From Ponticaulis profundi (GTDB lineage Bacteria; Pseudomonadota; Alphaproteobacteria; Caulobacterales; Hyphomonadaceae), in NCBI RefSeq assembly GCF_042659465.1, contig NZ_JBHSSW010000028.1, forward strand, positions 62,001 through 126,000: DNA of 64,000 nt. Direction: 5' to 3'. Below, in pieces: positions 50,930-60,659 of the stretch. The position numbers and the translations under genes were made by a program. A model generated the notes under the pieces. That model was not told the origin of the DNA, made no database searches, and saw only the letters and a program-made list of their open reading frames with translations. Numbering within the stretch: the stretch's first letter is position 1; each line of letters starts with the position of its first letter.

Positions 50930-52057
50930 GTGCCAGTCATGAATTTTCTAACTACCTGTATCTTTGATCATGGTGCGATCGGTCAACTGCCAAAGACATT
51001 GAAGGGCCAAGGTGTTACCAAGGCGTTTGTCGTGACCGATCCCGGTATCAAATCTATTGGCCTTTTGGACAAGGTTTTGGAACAAATTGACATCCCTTGC
51101 GATGTTTTTGCTGAAACTGAACCCAATCCGACCGAAACTCAGGCAAAACAAGCCAGCGAAGTTTTCAAGGCGTCGGGCTGCGACGGCATCATTGCGCTGG
51201 GTGGCGGTTCCTCCATGGATATCGCCAAAGCCATCGGCCTGATGGCAACCCACGAGCCACCGTTTGAGCAGTATGGCGCGCTGGTTGGGGGCGCTCGTAA
51301 GATCAAGGCGATCCCGCCATTGATAGCAATTCCGACAACGGCCGGTACCGGATCAGAGGTCAGCATTGGTGCGGTGATCATTCTCGAGAATGGTCGCAAG
51401 GAAACCATCGTTTCCAATCACCTCATTCCAAAAGTCGCGATTTGCGATCCTTCCCTGACGCTGGGCCTGCCACCGATGCTGACAGCGGCAACAGGAATGG
51501 ATGCGGTAACTCACTGCATTGAAGCGATCCTCGTCCCGGCTCCGAACCCGCCTGCTGAGGGCATTGGCTATGATGGCGTAGCGCGTGCGATTGGTGATGG
51601 CTGGCTCAAAAAAGCGGTTCAGGATGGCTCTGACCCGGACGCGCGCTGGCACATGATGATGGCGTCATATGAGGGTGCACTTGCGTTCGTGAAAGGTCTG
51701 GGTGGTGTTCACGCGCTTTCGCATGCTGCGGGTCGCCTTCATGATCTGAAACTGCACCACGGCACGCTGAACGCAATCTGGTTGCCGCATTTGCTGCGTC
51801 ATAATGTGGGTTCGGCTGATGAGAAGTATGCGCGCCTTCGCAAAATGATGAACTTGCCGGAGAGCGCTGATCTGGGTGATGCGATTGCGAAGCTCATTCA
51901 GGATATCGGTATCCCGGAAAAGCTCTCAGACATCGGTTTGACGGCGGCACACGGCGAAACCGTTGTAGACTATGCTTTGAAAGACCTCGCGCATGCGACC
52001 AATTCCAAAAAGCTGGACCGTGCAGATTATGAAAAGCTCTACGAAATCGCGCTTTGA
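50930..52057 (+). CDS. Iron-containing alcohol dehydrogenase
   Basis: A 375-residue NAD-dependent group III alcohol dehydrogenase. GGGSSMDIAKAIGL, PTTAGTGSEVS, DAVTHCIEA and HALSHAAGRLHDLKLHHG (metal-binding histidines) are all in place. GTG at 50930 follows GGAGGG and is preferred over the ATG at 50939. It oxidises alcohols to aldehydes; the substrate is unknown, but alkane or alkyl-sulfate derived alcohols are possible in this gene context. Confidence 0.92.
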   Translation: MPVMNFLTTCIFDHGAIGQLPKTLKGQGVTKAFVVTDPGIKSIGLLDKVLEQIDIPCDVFAETEPNPTETQAKQASEVFKASGCDGIIALGGGSSMDIAKAIGLMATHEPPFEQYGALVGGARKIKAIPPLIAIPTTAGTGSEVSIGAVIILENGRKETIVSNHLIPKVAICDPSLTLGLPPMLTAATGMDAVTHCIEAILVPAPNPPAEGIGYDGVARAIGDGWLKKAVQDGSDPDARWHMMMASYEGALAFVKGLGGVHALSHAAGRLHDLKLHHGTLNAIWLPHLLRHNVGSADEKYARLRKMMNLPESADLGDAIAKLIQDIGIPEKLSDIGLTAAHGETVVDYALKDLAHATNSKKLDRADYEKLYEIAL

Positions 52058-52061
52058 GGCG

Positions 52062-52607
52062 TTAGGGGCTGAGGGCCGATTGCCGTGTGAACGGGTAAGG
52101 GTCGGCATATAATACGCCAGATGTTTCCGTCAGCTGTCTTGTCAGCTGGCGGAGCGCTTCTGCATTATCCGATACGCTCATCGGAGCTGTGTATATGAGG
52201 ATTGCTTCCCCCGATGGTGTAACGCCGACCAGTTCGAAACTGTGAAAGCTTTCGGTTTCCATCGCCCAGTTGCGAAAAGAGGCCTGGCCGCGTCCGCGAT
52301 TTTCACGAAATTCGCGAAGGGCTTTTTCGGCGTCTGGATTGTTCTGGAACCGCACGAGGAAGCGCGGACTGTCGGCTTCGCTACGCTCGGAAGGCTTCTT
52401 GCCATCAGAGGTAACGCCACCGGAGAGTCTTGCCTTCACCGATTTGGCGAGATCCTGCAGAGGCGGGCCGCCTGCCTGATCAGCAGGGCGCACCAGAAGC
52501 GTTAGCACAAATACAGCGGCGAGGATGCTGACCATCGTCAGGATGCCCAGATGGAGCATGATGGCAGACAACATGGTCTGGTTCTGGCGAGGGGGAAGAC
52601 GTGCCAT
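52062..52607 (-). CDS. Membrane-anchored protein resembling a free subtilase propeptide
   Basis: A 181-residue protein with one membrane helix (about 14-38), a polar linker, and a compact domain at about 82-172. It begins PRFLVRFQNNPDAEKALREF, has SFELVGVTPSGEAILIY and closes with SGVLYADPYPF. This order resembles the I9 subtilisin propeptide/inhibitor fold, which usually ends in a similar V-x-Y-x-x-P motif. Its start overlaps the subtilase stop by one base (TAATG). It may therefore act in trans as chaperone or inhibitor of that protease. This is a sequence-pattern judgement and needs structural support. Confidence 0.6.
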   Translation of the reverse strand: MARLPPRQNQTMLSAIMLHLGILTMVSILAAVFVLTLLVRPADQAGGPPLQDLAKSVKARLSGGVTSDGKKPSERSEADSPRFLVRFQNNPDAEKALREFRENRGRGQASFRNWAMETESFHSFELVGVTPSGEAILIYTAPMSVSDNAEALRQLTRQLTETSGVLYADPYPFTRQSALSP

Positions 52608-54319
52608 TATCGAACGCCCATAACTGCGCTGGAAGAGGTAAGCGGTGAGCTCGCTATAATCTGCCTTGTACCACAAGGTCGGTGGCATTGCCCCGGCATA
52701 CCTTCAATGGGCGTGCCATTCAGGGTTTCCGGACACGGGCCACGACATTGTGTCTTTTCAGCGCTCGCGCCAATGCGAGGAATGATTTCGGATACGCTTT
52801 CGTTTGAAGCGGCCTGGTCCAGCCGCTTGGCTAATTCTGCCGTGACGCGTGAAGCCGCCAGGGATGTACCCTCGGCGAGCGCCAATCGGCATTTTTCGAC
52901 TGCCGCCCCGCTGATCGGATCCCGGCAATTGCTAGCCTTGGCGGGCACAATGATGCCATCTGGCCAGCCGTCCTCGTCGAGATCAGCGGCAAGGTCACCA
53001 CCCGGTGCAATAACGTCAATCCCAGGCCCGTAATTGGAATAAGCGGTCAGGTGTCCGGCCCGATCTGATGCCGCCACTGCAATCACGTCTTCGCAATTGG
53101 CAGGGAAAAAGCCGGAAGCCGGTGCACCGTGATTACCCGCGGGCACGATCATTGTGCGGCCTTCGGCATGGAGTTTTCTCACGAGAGACTGAAGCGCTGG
53201 AGGACATTGTCCGGGGGCTGAGAAAGCAAACAAGATCAGATCCGCAGGTGTTTCATTTCGAAAGCTTGTCTCGTTAGGCAGCAAGACCGGGGCCATGCCG
53301 CTTGACCAGGCAAGGCCGTTCAGGGCGTCTGAAAGGCGTGCGCCGCAACGGCCTGACACGCGGATTGGCATGAGCTTCGCGCCCATCAGTATGGTGCGGA
53401 GGGCGTCTGATCGATTGGGCGCTTGGCTGATCAATCCTGCAAGGGCGGGTCCATGCAGACTGTCTTTCTGAAGTGCATTGTTCGGATCGCACAAATCACC
53501 AACATCTTGCGGGTTGGTATCGATGCCATCACCATCGCCAGCTGCCAAAGGGTCGCTGACAAAGTCAAAGCCCCCCATTTGTTTGGTATCCAATCCTATT
53601 CCAGTGTCCAGAAGCGCAATGACGGCCGCGTCCGGGTTATTCATTTCATAAGGTGTGTGAGCCCAGAATTGCGAAGCTGCCGGGGCTTTGACAGCCTGAG
53701 CGTCACTTTGCGCCGGGCTCAGCATATAATCCGGAGACACCGAATATTGCAGTGCGGTCTGTTCGAAATATGCGATCAGGCAGGATAGAAATGCAGCCTC
53801 GTCTACATTCGACGCGGTGAGACCGATACGCACGTTGTCGCATGGAGAGAGCGCCGATCTGCGGACTAGAAGTTTCTGGCGAAACAGCAATGGAGCAGGT
53901 TGATAAACCGGTCGCTGCACCGTCAGCCGCGTGGCGCCGCTCAGTAAGCGATCGCGCTGAATAACGAGCCGAAAAGCCTGGAGCTCCTCGATGACGGTTT
54001 CAAGCGGCTTCTGCTCTTCCGGTGCGGCGTCTGTTGTTGCTTGGCGTTGCGGATCGAGGATCACGGTGTTCTTGACCATCATCCATTCCGGCGCTTTGGG
54101 GCGGCGGAGTTCTTCAGGCCAGAATTGCGTGGAAATGGCGCGGGCCCGCAGAGAGTGCTCTGCATCCGGTGAATTGGTGGGGCCACCAAGGCTTCTGATT
54201 TGCGCGGAAGAAGCGGCCAGGAGTGTGTCGAAACGTTGCTGTCGTTCTTCCAGCTTGCCACACGCACCGAGCATGAGCAGCGTAGCCGTCAAGGCTATGA
54301 GCGAACCGAACCGTTTCAT
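52607..54319 (-). CDS. Lipoprotein S8-family (subtilisin-like) serine protease
   Basis: A 570-residue protein with a lipoprotein signal (lipobox LGAC, Cys20). An N-terminal region of about 200 residues, ending near QYSVSPDYML, may be an internal propeptide. The catalytic triad follows: Asp238 in ALLDTGIGLD, His289 in DSLHGPALAGL and Ser486 in AEGTSLAAS, with the oxyanion Asn396 in PAGNHG. The tail is rich in Cys. It would work at the periplasmic face or cell surface. It is coupled to the gene for the propeptide-like membrane protein. Confidence 0.92.
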   Translation of the reverse strand: MKRFGSLIALTATLLMLGACGKLEERQQRFDTLLAASSAQIRSLGGPTNSPDAEHSLRARAISTQFWPEELRRPKAPEWMMVKNTVILDPQRQATTDAAPEEQKPLETVIEELQAFRLVIQRDRLLSGATRLTVQRPVYQPAPLLFRQKLLVRRSALSPCDNVRIGLTASNVDEAAFLSCLIAYFEQTALQYSVSPDYMLSPAQSDAQAVKAPAASQFWAHTPYEMNNPDAAVIALLDTGIGLDTKQMGGFDFVSDPLAAGDGDGIDTNPQDVGDLCDPNNALQKDSLHGPALAGLISQAPNRSDALRTILMGAKLMPIRVSGRCGARLSDALNGLAWSSGMAPVLLPNETSFRNETPADLILFAFSAPGQCPPALQSLVRKLHAEGRTMIVPAGNHGAPASGFFPANCEDVIAVAASDRAGHLTAYSNYGPGIDVIAPGGDLAADLDEDGWPDGIIVPAKASNCRDPISGAAVEKCRLALAEGTSLAASRVTAELAKRLDQAASNESVSEIIPRIGASAEKTQCRGPCPETLNGTPIEGMPGQCHRPCGTRQIIASSPLTSSSAVMGVR

Positions 54320-54379
54320 CCTTGCAAACTCTCTCCAATGCCGCGTCTATAGGAATAGAGCACTTTGAAGGAGATTTGA

Positions 54380-55093
54380 ATGCAGGGCGTCAGGATCGTT
54401 GTGCTGACGGGGGCAGGCATATCTGCCGAAAGCGGTATGGGGACGTTTCGCGACAAGGATGGCATCTGGACGAAAGTGCCGCTGGAAGATGTGGCAACTC
54501 CGGAAGGCTTCGCGCGCAATCCGCAGCTCGTGCATGATTTTTACAATGCGCGCCGCGCGGCTTTGAAGCCCGCAAAACCAAATGCCGCGCATTTCGCACT
54601 GGCCGAGCTTGAGCGGGCGATGCGGGATGCTGGCGGCGATCTCCTCATTGTCACGCAGAATGTTGATAACCTTCATGAAAAGGCCGGGTCGGAGAATGTG
54701 CTTCATATGCATGGCGAACTAACCAAGGTATTCTGCGGCTCATGCCATCACAAACTCGACTGGTTTGATGACTTGGGGCTGGTCGATGTCTGTGGTCATT
54801 GTGGGAAAGAAGGGTTGATGCGGCCAGATGTCGTGTGGTTCGGAGAGATGCCGTATCACATGGAAAATATTTATCAGGCACTTGGCCAGGCTGATCTGTT
54901 TGTTTCGATCGGTACGTCGGGGTCGGTGTATCCTGCCGCCGGTTTCGTCAATGAGGCGCGGATGAATGGTGTGTCCACTCTGGAGCTCAATCTGGAGCCA
55001 TCTGAAAACGCCCACGCTTTCGACGACGGACGATATGGTGCCGCGAGTGAGATTGTTCCTGCGTGGGTCGATGACGTGTTAAAGTCAGCCTGA
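54380..55093 (+). CDS. cobB: Sir2-family NAD-dependent protein deacylase
   Basis: A 237-residue sirtuin. NAD-binding LTGAGISAESGMGTFRDKDG, VTQNVDNLHEKAGS, the catalytic His in HMHGELTK, and zinc cysteines in FCGSCHHK and VCGHCGK are clear. VVWFGEMPYHM is the substrate-side loop. AAGGAG lies 6 bases before the ATG. The class III features (Ala/Tyr/Arg near the acyl pocket) suggest desuccinylase activity could exist. Its 3' end overlaps the convergent DUF418 gene by 9 bases. Confidence 0.93.
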   Translation: MQGVRIVVLTGAGISAESGMGTFRDKDGIWTKVPLEDVATPEGFARNPQLVHDFYNARRAALKPAKPNAAHFALAELERAMRDAGGDLLIVTQNVDNLHEKAGSENVLHMHGELTKVFCGSCHHKLDWFDDLGLVDVCGHCGKEGLMRPDVVWFGEMPYHMENIYQALGQADLFVSIGTSGSVYPAAGFVNEARMNGVSTLELNLEPSENAHAFDDGRYGAASEIVPAWVDDVLKSA

Positions 55094-56299
55094 TGCGGTT
55101 CTGCCATAGGTCCAGCGGCGTAGAAGGATTTCCATCGGTCCGCGTTTGAAGCGCAGCAACCAAATGCTGCAAAAGCTCAATGTAAACAGTCCTGTTATCA
55201 GTGCGATCGCGATGGCCTGAAATGCGGTGACCTTCCCGAACAGCCCAAGGCCATATCCGCAAAATACCAGCGACAGGATCAGAGACTGCATCAGATATGC
55301 GGAGAGTGTCGCAGAGCCACCGCGCGCGAGGAAGCGCCGGACGGGTCCTTGCGGACCCTCACAGAGCTTCGCAATCCATCCTGCATATCCAAATGTTGAA
55401 AACGGTGATGCTGCCAACAGAATGGCAAGAGCAAAGAGCGCTGTGGAGCTGTCTCGTGTTTCGGCTTTCAGATAAAGCGCAGCGCCTGCAAAGCTGGCGA
55501 CCAGCCCAAGCGGTAGCAGTACCCAGCGCGCTGTTTTCCAGAATGGTGCGTGCGGGTCCTGCAGCAAGCCTGTGCGCTGCCAGGATAAGCCAATCAGAAA
55601 AAAGCCAAGTGCGGCAATTGCCTGAACCATAATGAATGATGGCAAGAGTGTTGGGAGCGTCTGAAGGCGCAGGAGCGCAACGTCTCCGAAACTGCCTTCA
55701 GACCAAACAATATTGGATTTTTCGGAGGCAAGCCGAGCTTGCGTCAGTCCCGCCTGGAATTCTTCCTGGAAGGTTGGATCTGGAATATTCTCGACCAGAA
55801 AGAGGCTTGATGCGCCGAGCAGAAGCAGGCTGAACTGAACCGCAATCAGAATAATGCCAATGCGGAACAGCATTTTCGGCGTCTCATTTCTCAGGAAAAA
55901 GAGGACGGAGCCGAGCAGGGCATAGGTCACTAGGATGTCGCCAATGAAAAAGAAAATGGCGTGCAGGAGGCCGAGTATCAGAAGCCCGGTAATCCGACGA
56001 AAATACCGCGCCTTGAAATTTGCGCGGGCACGTTCTGCCGCCTCGATTTGATATCCAAGACCTGCGCCAAACATCAGCGAAAACAGGGAATAGGACTTCA
56101 ATAGGAAGACTGCGCTTACCAGCAGAGCGGCTGTCTGGCTTGCCGTGCCGGCCAGCGCTGCATCGGGATAGCCCGTCATCATGTTCGAGGCGAAAATCTC
56201 AACATTCACCAGCACGATGCCGATCAGCGCCCATGCGCGCAGCAGGTCAGGTAAAACATCGCGCTTTGAGCCCTCACGCATTGTCGTGGCCTCAGACAT
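55085..56299 (-). CDS. DUF418 family membrane protein
   Basis: A 404-residue protein with about ten membrane helices. LPDLLRAWALIGIVLVNVE at the start, SLFSLMFGAGLGYQIE, and the C-terminal GGSATLSAYLMQSLILSLVF and MEILLRRWTYG match DUF418. These relatives of acyltransferase-3 proteins have no firmly assigned function. The start overlaps the mmcB stop by 8 bases, so the two genes are linked on the same strand. Confidence 0.88.
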   Translation of the reverse strand: MSEATTMREGSKRDVLPDLLRAWALIGIVLVNVEIFASNMMTGYPDAALAGTASQTAALLVSAVFLLKSYSLFSLMFGAGLGYQIEAAERARANFKARYFRRITGLLILGLLHAIFFFIGDILVTYALLGSVLFFLRNETPKMLFRIGIILIAVQFSLLLLGASSLFLVENIPDPTFQEEFQAGLTQARLASEKSNIVWSEGSFGDVALLRLQTLPTLLPSFIMVQAIAALGFFLIGLSWQRTGLLQDPHAPFWKTARWVLLPLGLVASFAGAALYLKAETRDSSTALFALAILLAASPFSTFGYAGWIAKLCEGPQGPVRRFLARGGSATLSAYLMQSLILSLVFCGYGLGLFGKVTAFQAIAIALITGLFTLSFCSIWLLRFKRGPMEILLRRWTYGRTASG

Positions 56300-56741
56300 C
56301 TATGGCGAGTATGTCGCCAAACTGCAGTGCCATCGTTCGGCGTGCGGCTTGTCTGGCGATTTTCAGTGTTAGCGATTTGCGTCTCGCACCAGCAATCTTA
56401 TGTTCCGGCGCAGGTCTTGTCAGAGCGCCGCCGAATTGATCGGCGATAATCAGGCCTGTGTCTTTAGGTATAAGCTCTTTGGGAAACTCTTCTGAAACGG
56501 CGAAGAACAGCCGATCGCAAAATGGCCGGTATTCGTGCCATTTGCCATCACTCTCATAGTCCGCACGACAGGATTTGACTTCCACTATCCAGATCTCGCC
56601 CTTATCGCTGATTGCCATTATATCGCTTCGCCGACCATTAGCGAGGCGCATCTCGGTGACGCACGCCATGGCCATCTGATCAAGCAGACGAAGCGCGCCA
56701 ATTGTGACCGCGCGAGTGGTTTCCGGGATGGTTAAAGTCAT
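56292..56741 (-). CDS. mmcB: MmcB-family DNA repair protein
   Basis: A 149-residue PD-(D/E)XK-like protein. RRSDIMAISDKGEIWIVEVK carries the acidic residues and ExK motif, followed by SDGKWHEYRPFCDRLFFAV. This matches MmcB, an SOS-associated endonuclease-like protein described in Caulobacter mitomycin C tolerance. Its start overlaps the gpsA stop by 4 bases, so it is translationally linked with gpsA. Confidence 0.88.
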   Translation of the reverse strand: MTLTIPETTRAVTIGALRLLDQMAMACVTEMRLANGRRSDIMAISDKGEIWIVEVKSCRADYESDGKWHEYRPFCDRLFFAVSEEFPKELIPKDTGLIIADQFGGALTRPAPEHKIAGARRKSLTLKIARQAARRTMALQFGDILAIDV

Positions 56742-57736
56742 CTCATGATTTCAGCCTTGAATGGCCGATCGAGCAAGACGGAAATTGCTTCATCCATCGA
56801 CATGGATTCATTCAACACGGCATTCACAGTGCGGCAGACTGGCATACGAACATCATATTGTTCCGCTAGCGAAACAATGCCGGGCGCCGTAGCGACGCCC
56901 TCGGTCACGGCTTTTCTGGAAGACAGAATCTCTTCGGGCGATTTGCCTTCGCCAAGCGCCTTCCCAAAACTCATATTTCGCGATTGAGAGGAGGAGCATG
57001 TCAGCACCAGATCACCGAGACCACAAAGTCCCGACAGCGTGTCGGCTTTCGCGCCCATCGCAACACCAAGGCGCACCATTTCCGCATATCCGCGGGAGAT
57101 CAGCGCTGCATGCGCAGATCGACCAAGACCCAGCCCCTCAACAGCGCCCGTAGCAATCGCGAGCACATTTTTGACGGCACCACCAATTTCTGCGCCAATC
57201 AGGTCATCGCTCCAATAGGGGCGAAACTCTGGTCGTCCAATGCTTTGCATCCAGACTTCGCCCATGTCCCGGTCTGGACAGGCAAGAGTGACAGCCGTCG
57301 GCAGCCCTAGCGCAACATCCTTGGCAAAACTTGGTCCGGACAGAACAGCGACACGGGCTTTCGGCAGAGTTTCTTTCACGACATCGGTCATGAGTTTCAG
57401 TGAGCCGCGTTCCACACCCTTGGCGCACAACGCAATCGGCATGTCTGCCGGGATGACATCCTGAAGCTTCTCGAACACGCCTCTGGCGAACTGGGCAGGG
57501 ACAACGGCGAGCAAGGCATCACAATCGGCCATTTCGGCCAGATCATTCGTGGCATCAATCTTGGGTAGGGGCACATCTGGCAGGAAATCCGGATTACCGC
57601 GTCCTGCGCTCAGAGCTTCTGCAACGGACGATTCAAGTGCCCAGAGTTTGACGTTTCGGCCAGCTGCATGCGCAGTATAGGCCAGTGCCGTTCCCCATGC
57701 GCCGCCGCCAAGAACGCCAATTTTCTGAAATGTCAT
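56738..57736 (-). CDS. gpsA: Glycerol-3-phosphate dehydrogenase [NAD(P)+]
   Basis: A 332-residue enzyme that reduces dihydroxyacetone phosphate to glycerol 3-phosphate, the first step of phospholipid synthesis. NAD(P) loop GVLGGGAWGTALAY, LCAKGVERGS, LSGPSFAKDVALGLPTAV, GGAVKNVLAIATG and GLCGLGDLVLTCSSSQSRN are present. The start at 57736 (MTFQKIG) gives normal length; the longer frame from 57778 is not needed. It diverges from a TetR gene. Confidence 0.96.
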   Translation of the reverse strand: MTFQKIGVLGGGAWGTALAYTAHAAGRNVKLWALESSVAEALSAGRGNPDFLPDVPLPKIDATNDLAEMADCDALLAVVPAQFARGVFEKLQDVIPADMPIALCAKGVERGSLKLMTDVVKETLPKARVAVLSGPSFAKDVALGLPTAVTLACPDRDMGEVWMQSIGRPEFRPYWSDDLIGAEIGGAVKNVLAIATGAVEGLGLGRSAHAALISRGYAEMVRLGVAMGAKADTLSGLCGLGDLVLTCSSSQSRNMSFGKALGEGKSPEEILSSRKAVTEGVATAPGIVSLAEQYDVRMPVCRTVNAVLNESMSMDEAISVLLDRPFKAEIMR

Positions 57737-57801
57737 GATGTCGAGGCCTTTGAGTTGAAGTTCTGATTGATGATTCAATAATTCAATCTAATAGTGTCCG
57801 G

Positions 57802-58389
57802 ATGGACGACCGAACAGATACTCGTGATGCAATCCTTCACGCTGCAACTGAGCGTATCCTGCATTATGGATATGGCAAAACCACTATGGCAGAAATTGCC
57901 AAAGATTGTGACATGTCTGCGGGAAATATCTATCGCTTTTTCAAGTCGAAGCTCGACATTGCCGAGGCTTTGGCAAGGAAAGCGAATACAGAAACATTTC
58001 AAGTTTATGCGGATATGGCGCGCGATGACGCAAGTTCAGCAATCACCAGATTGCGACAATTCTTTCATCTCCGTATGAATCGAACCTTCGAATTGCTTGC
58101 ATCGAATGCAAAGCTTCTTGAGGTTGCTGAAGTGCTTGCGGACGATCGCCCGACCTTTGCCAATGAACAACTTGCTCAGGAACGCATTTACATCGTTCAG
58201 ATACTTGAGCAAGGGATATCCAGCGGAGAACTCAGGCCTCAGAAAGATACGACATTCACGGCTGAAATGATGCAGATGGCCTTTATGAAATTCAGCTATC
58301 CGCAGCTATGGTCGCATTTGACACTCGACAAGTTAGAGCGCGAAGTTGATGGGGTTTTTGACCTGATGGAAGCGGCGCTGAAGGCGTAG
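57802..58389 (+). CDS. TetR-family regulator
   Basis: A 195-residue regulator with an N-terminal helix-turn-helix (DAILHAATERILHYGYGKTT, recognition helix around SAGNIYRFFKSKLDIAEAL) and a helical C-terminal domain. It diverges from gpsA by 65 bases and ends 46 bases from the convergent helicase gene, so no target is obvious. The C-terminal domain resembles that of TetR proteins controlling efflux or lipid genes only in a general way. Confidence 0.88.
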   Translation: MDDRTDTRDAILHAATERILHYGYGKTTMAEIAKDCDMSAGNIYRFFKSKLDIAEALARKANTETFQVYADMARDDASSAITRLRQFFHLRMNRTFELLASNAKLLEVAEVLADDRPTFANEQLAQERIYIVQILEQGISSGELRPQKDTTFTAEMMQMAFMKFSYPQLWSHLTLDKLEREVDGVFDLMEAALKA

Positions 58390-58435
58390 TTTTTCATCTA
58401 AACTCTGAACGCCTGGCATTCTGTTTAGCGGATAA

Positions 58436-59779
58436 TCAGAGCAATTCGTTTTCACGGGGCTGAAAGCCCGCGATCAGATAATCATCTGTATCTTCGACGA
58501 TATCAAGCTTTCCAAAATCAAAGGCGCGTCGATCGAACACAAGATCAGTCGGGCGAAGAGGCCGCGAGATATCCAGTCCATCAAGCGACCGCGCTCTGGA
58601 AAAGGCGACATAGGCCTGACCGTGAGCAAACATGCCATAGTCGAAATCGATATACACGCGGTCGAGTGTGAGACCCTGTGACTTGTGAATGGTCACGGCA
58701 TAAGCGAGCCTTATCGGTAGCTGTTTGAAAGAACCGACTACAGAACGGTCGACCTTGTCTGTATCCCGGTCCAGCTCATACCGGTACTTTTCCCATACGG
58801 CCTGCTCAATGCGGTAGGTGTCGCGGTTGATTTTGACAAAGCAGGCATCGTCTTCGAAGCCGGTGACTTCACCAATCGAGCCGTTCACCCATCGGCCTTC
58901 CGGGTCATTCTTGATCAGCATCACCCGTGCGCCGACTTTGAGTTCCAGAATGTTTTCGGTCGGATGGGCCTTATCTTCGAATTGTCCGTCAACTCTTGCC
59001 TGGAAGGCATACATGTCGCCATCCAGCGCCTCAAGGCGGGCCTTGTTGATACGGTTCGCGGCTGCATTGTTGGGTGTGAGAACAATGTGGGTCTCACTCG
59101 CTTCTATGGCTGTTCGCCCGGAAATCCTGGCGTGCAGCGCTTCGGCATCGTCGCGGGACAGTCGACCGTTCCGGATGCTGTTAAGCAGTGTCAGAAAGGT
59201 TGGGTCGCTTTGCCGGAAGACGTGTTTCATTGCGACGAGAGCAAATGCGCCGCGTTGAAAAGCTTCGGCCCGAAAGAAGTAGGGGTTGCCATAGCGCTCC
59301 TCGAGAATCTCACCTTCCTCGCGGCCGACAACGGGCGGCAATTGGTGCAAGTCACCACTAAGGATCATACGCACGCCACCGAAAGGTTTTTTGGAGCCGC
59401 GATTGAGCTGGAGCGATTTATCGATGGCATCGAGCATGTCGGCTCGGACCATCGAAATCTCATCGATGATGATGGTATCGAGCTTCTTGATGAGGCGTGC
59501 ATTTCGCAGGCGTTTCACATCGCCGCCGTCCAGCAGGCGAGGTGGAAACTTGAAGAATGAGTGGATGGTCTGACCACCGACATTCATCGCTGCAATGCCG
59601 GTTGGGGCGAGCACGATGGCTTTCTCGCCAGCATCGTGCAAGAAGCGACGCAGAAGCGTGGTTTTGCCGGTGCCTGCGCGACCAGTCAAAAAGACATTTC
59701 CGGTTGGAGACCGCTCTTCACCACTGATCCAGGCCAGCGGAACAGATTGGGTCAGATTCGGAGTTTGATCCTTGCTCAT
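58436..59779 (-). CDS. PIF1-like helicase
   Basis: A 447-residue superfamily 1B helicase. Walker A GRAGTGKT is at 33-40, then LAPTGIAAMNVGGQTIHSFF, IIIDEISMVRADMLDAID (Walker B), ILSGDLHQLPPV and AYAVTIHKSQGLTLDRVYID with YVAFSRARSLDGL near the end. The start at 59779 is chosen, as the upstream extension to 59914 overlaps the MoeB-like gene region. It probably unwinds structured or RNA:DNA hybrid DNA, as PIF1 helicases do. Confidence 0.9.
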   Translation of the reverse strand: MSKDQTPNLTQSVPLAWISGEERSPTGNVFLTGRAGTGKTTLLRRFLHDAGEKAIVLAPTGIAAMNVGGQTIHSFFKFPPRLLDGGDVKRLRNARLIKKLDTIIIDEISMVRADMLDAIDKSLQLNRGSKKPFGGVRMILSGDLHQLPPVVGREEGEILEERYGNPYFFRAEAFQRGAFALVAMKHVFRQSDPTFLTLLNSIRNGRLSRDDAEALHARISGRTAIEASETHIVLTPNNAAANRINKARLEALDGDMYAFQARVDGQFEDKAHPTENILELKVGARVMLIKNDPEGRWVNGSIGEVTGFEDDACFVKINRDTYRIEQAVWEKYRYELDRDTDKVDRSVVGSFKQLPIRLAYAVTIHKSQGLTLDRVYIDFDYGMFAHGQAYVAFSRARSLDGLDISRPLRPTDLVFDRRAFDFGKLDIVEDTDDYLIAGFQPRENELL

Positions 59780-59842
59780 CTTGAAGCCTTCATCAGGACA
59801 GCCCAGTAAGAAGATTACGAACCCGCATTGAGGCTCTTCAGA

Positions 59843-60589
59843 ATGACACCGCAACAGCTTGAGCGCTATAAACGACACCTCCTCGTGAAAGAAATCGGCG
59901 GTCCTGGCCAGCAAAAATTACTGCGAGCGCGGATCATCATCGTGGGTGCCGGTGCTCTGGGCGGTCAGATGGCGATTACACTCGCTGCTGCAGGGATCGG
60001 ATTTATTCAGATTTTTGACGATGATCGGGTGGACCTGTCCAATCTGCAGCGTCAGACGCATTTTGTGACGTCGGATGTGGGCGCCTTGAAGGTCGATGCC
60101 CTGAAAGCGCGCATCGCTAGCCTGAATCCCGGTGTTGAAATCGGCGCGGTGTCGGAACGTTGGTCGCCGGAACACAGCATGGGCGACGCGAACATCATAC
60201 TGGACGGTACAGACAATTTCGAAAGCCGTTTTGAAATCAATAGATGGAGCCGACAGGCTGGCATTCCTTTTGTTTCGGGCGCAGTGGCTGGCTGGCAGGG
60301 GCAAAGTCTCCTTGTGAATGTGCCAGACATCGAGGCTTGCCCCTGCTATCAATGCTATGTGCCGGAAGCGCCGCCTCAGGCTGGCGATTGCAATGATCGC
60401 GGTGTCGTCGGAGCTGTCACCACACTGACAGCCAATCATATGGCGATGATTGCCCTTCAATATATCCTGGGCCTTCAGCCGAAACCGGGCCGGTTGTGGT
60501 TAATGGACGGATTGGGGGATCGAACCCGTAATATTGCGCTTTCTCAGGACCCGAATTGCCCTGTCTGTTCTATTTTAGATTCGGCTTAA
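59843..60589 (+). CDS. ThiF/MoeB-family adenylyltransferase
   Basis: A 248-residue E1-like enzyme. GAGALGGQMAITLAAAGIG (ATP loop), DDRVDLSNLQRQTHF, DGTDNFESRF, and zinc cysteines in CPCYQCY and CPVC are present. It adenylates the C-terminal glycine of a small sulfur carrier, probably MoaD for molybdopterin or ThiS for thiamine. The ATG at 59843 lies 9 bases after GAGG and is preferred over TTG 59828. It diverges from the helicase gene. Confidence 0.92.
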   Translation: MTPQQLERYKRHLLVKEIGGPGQQKLLRARIIIVGAGALGGQMAITLAAAGIGFIQIFDDDRVDLSNLQRQTHFVTSDVGALKVDALKARIASLNPGVEIGAVSERWSPEHSMGDANIILDGTDNFESRFEINRWSRQAGIPFVSGAVAGWQGQSLLVNVPDIEACPCYQCYVPEAPPQAGDCNDRGVVGAVTTLTANHMAMIALQYILGLQPKPGRLWLMDGLGDRTRNIALSQDPNCPVCSILDSA

Positions 60590-60659
60590 GTTTCACTTGA
60601 AACCCCCGCGGGCCTGTTGCATGTGTCGTGACACTTTTGTGACAGTGTAAGATGGTGAA

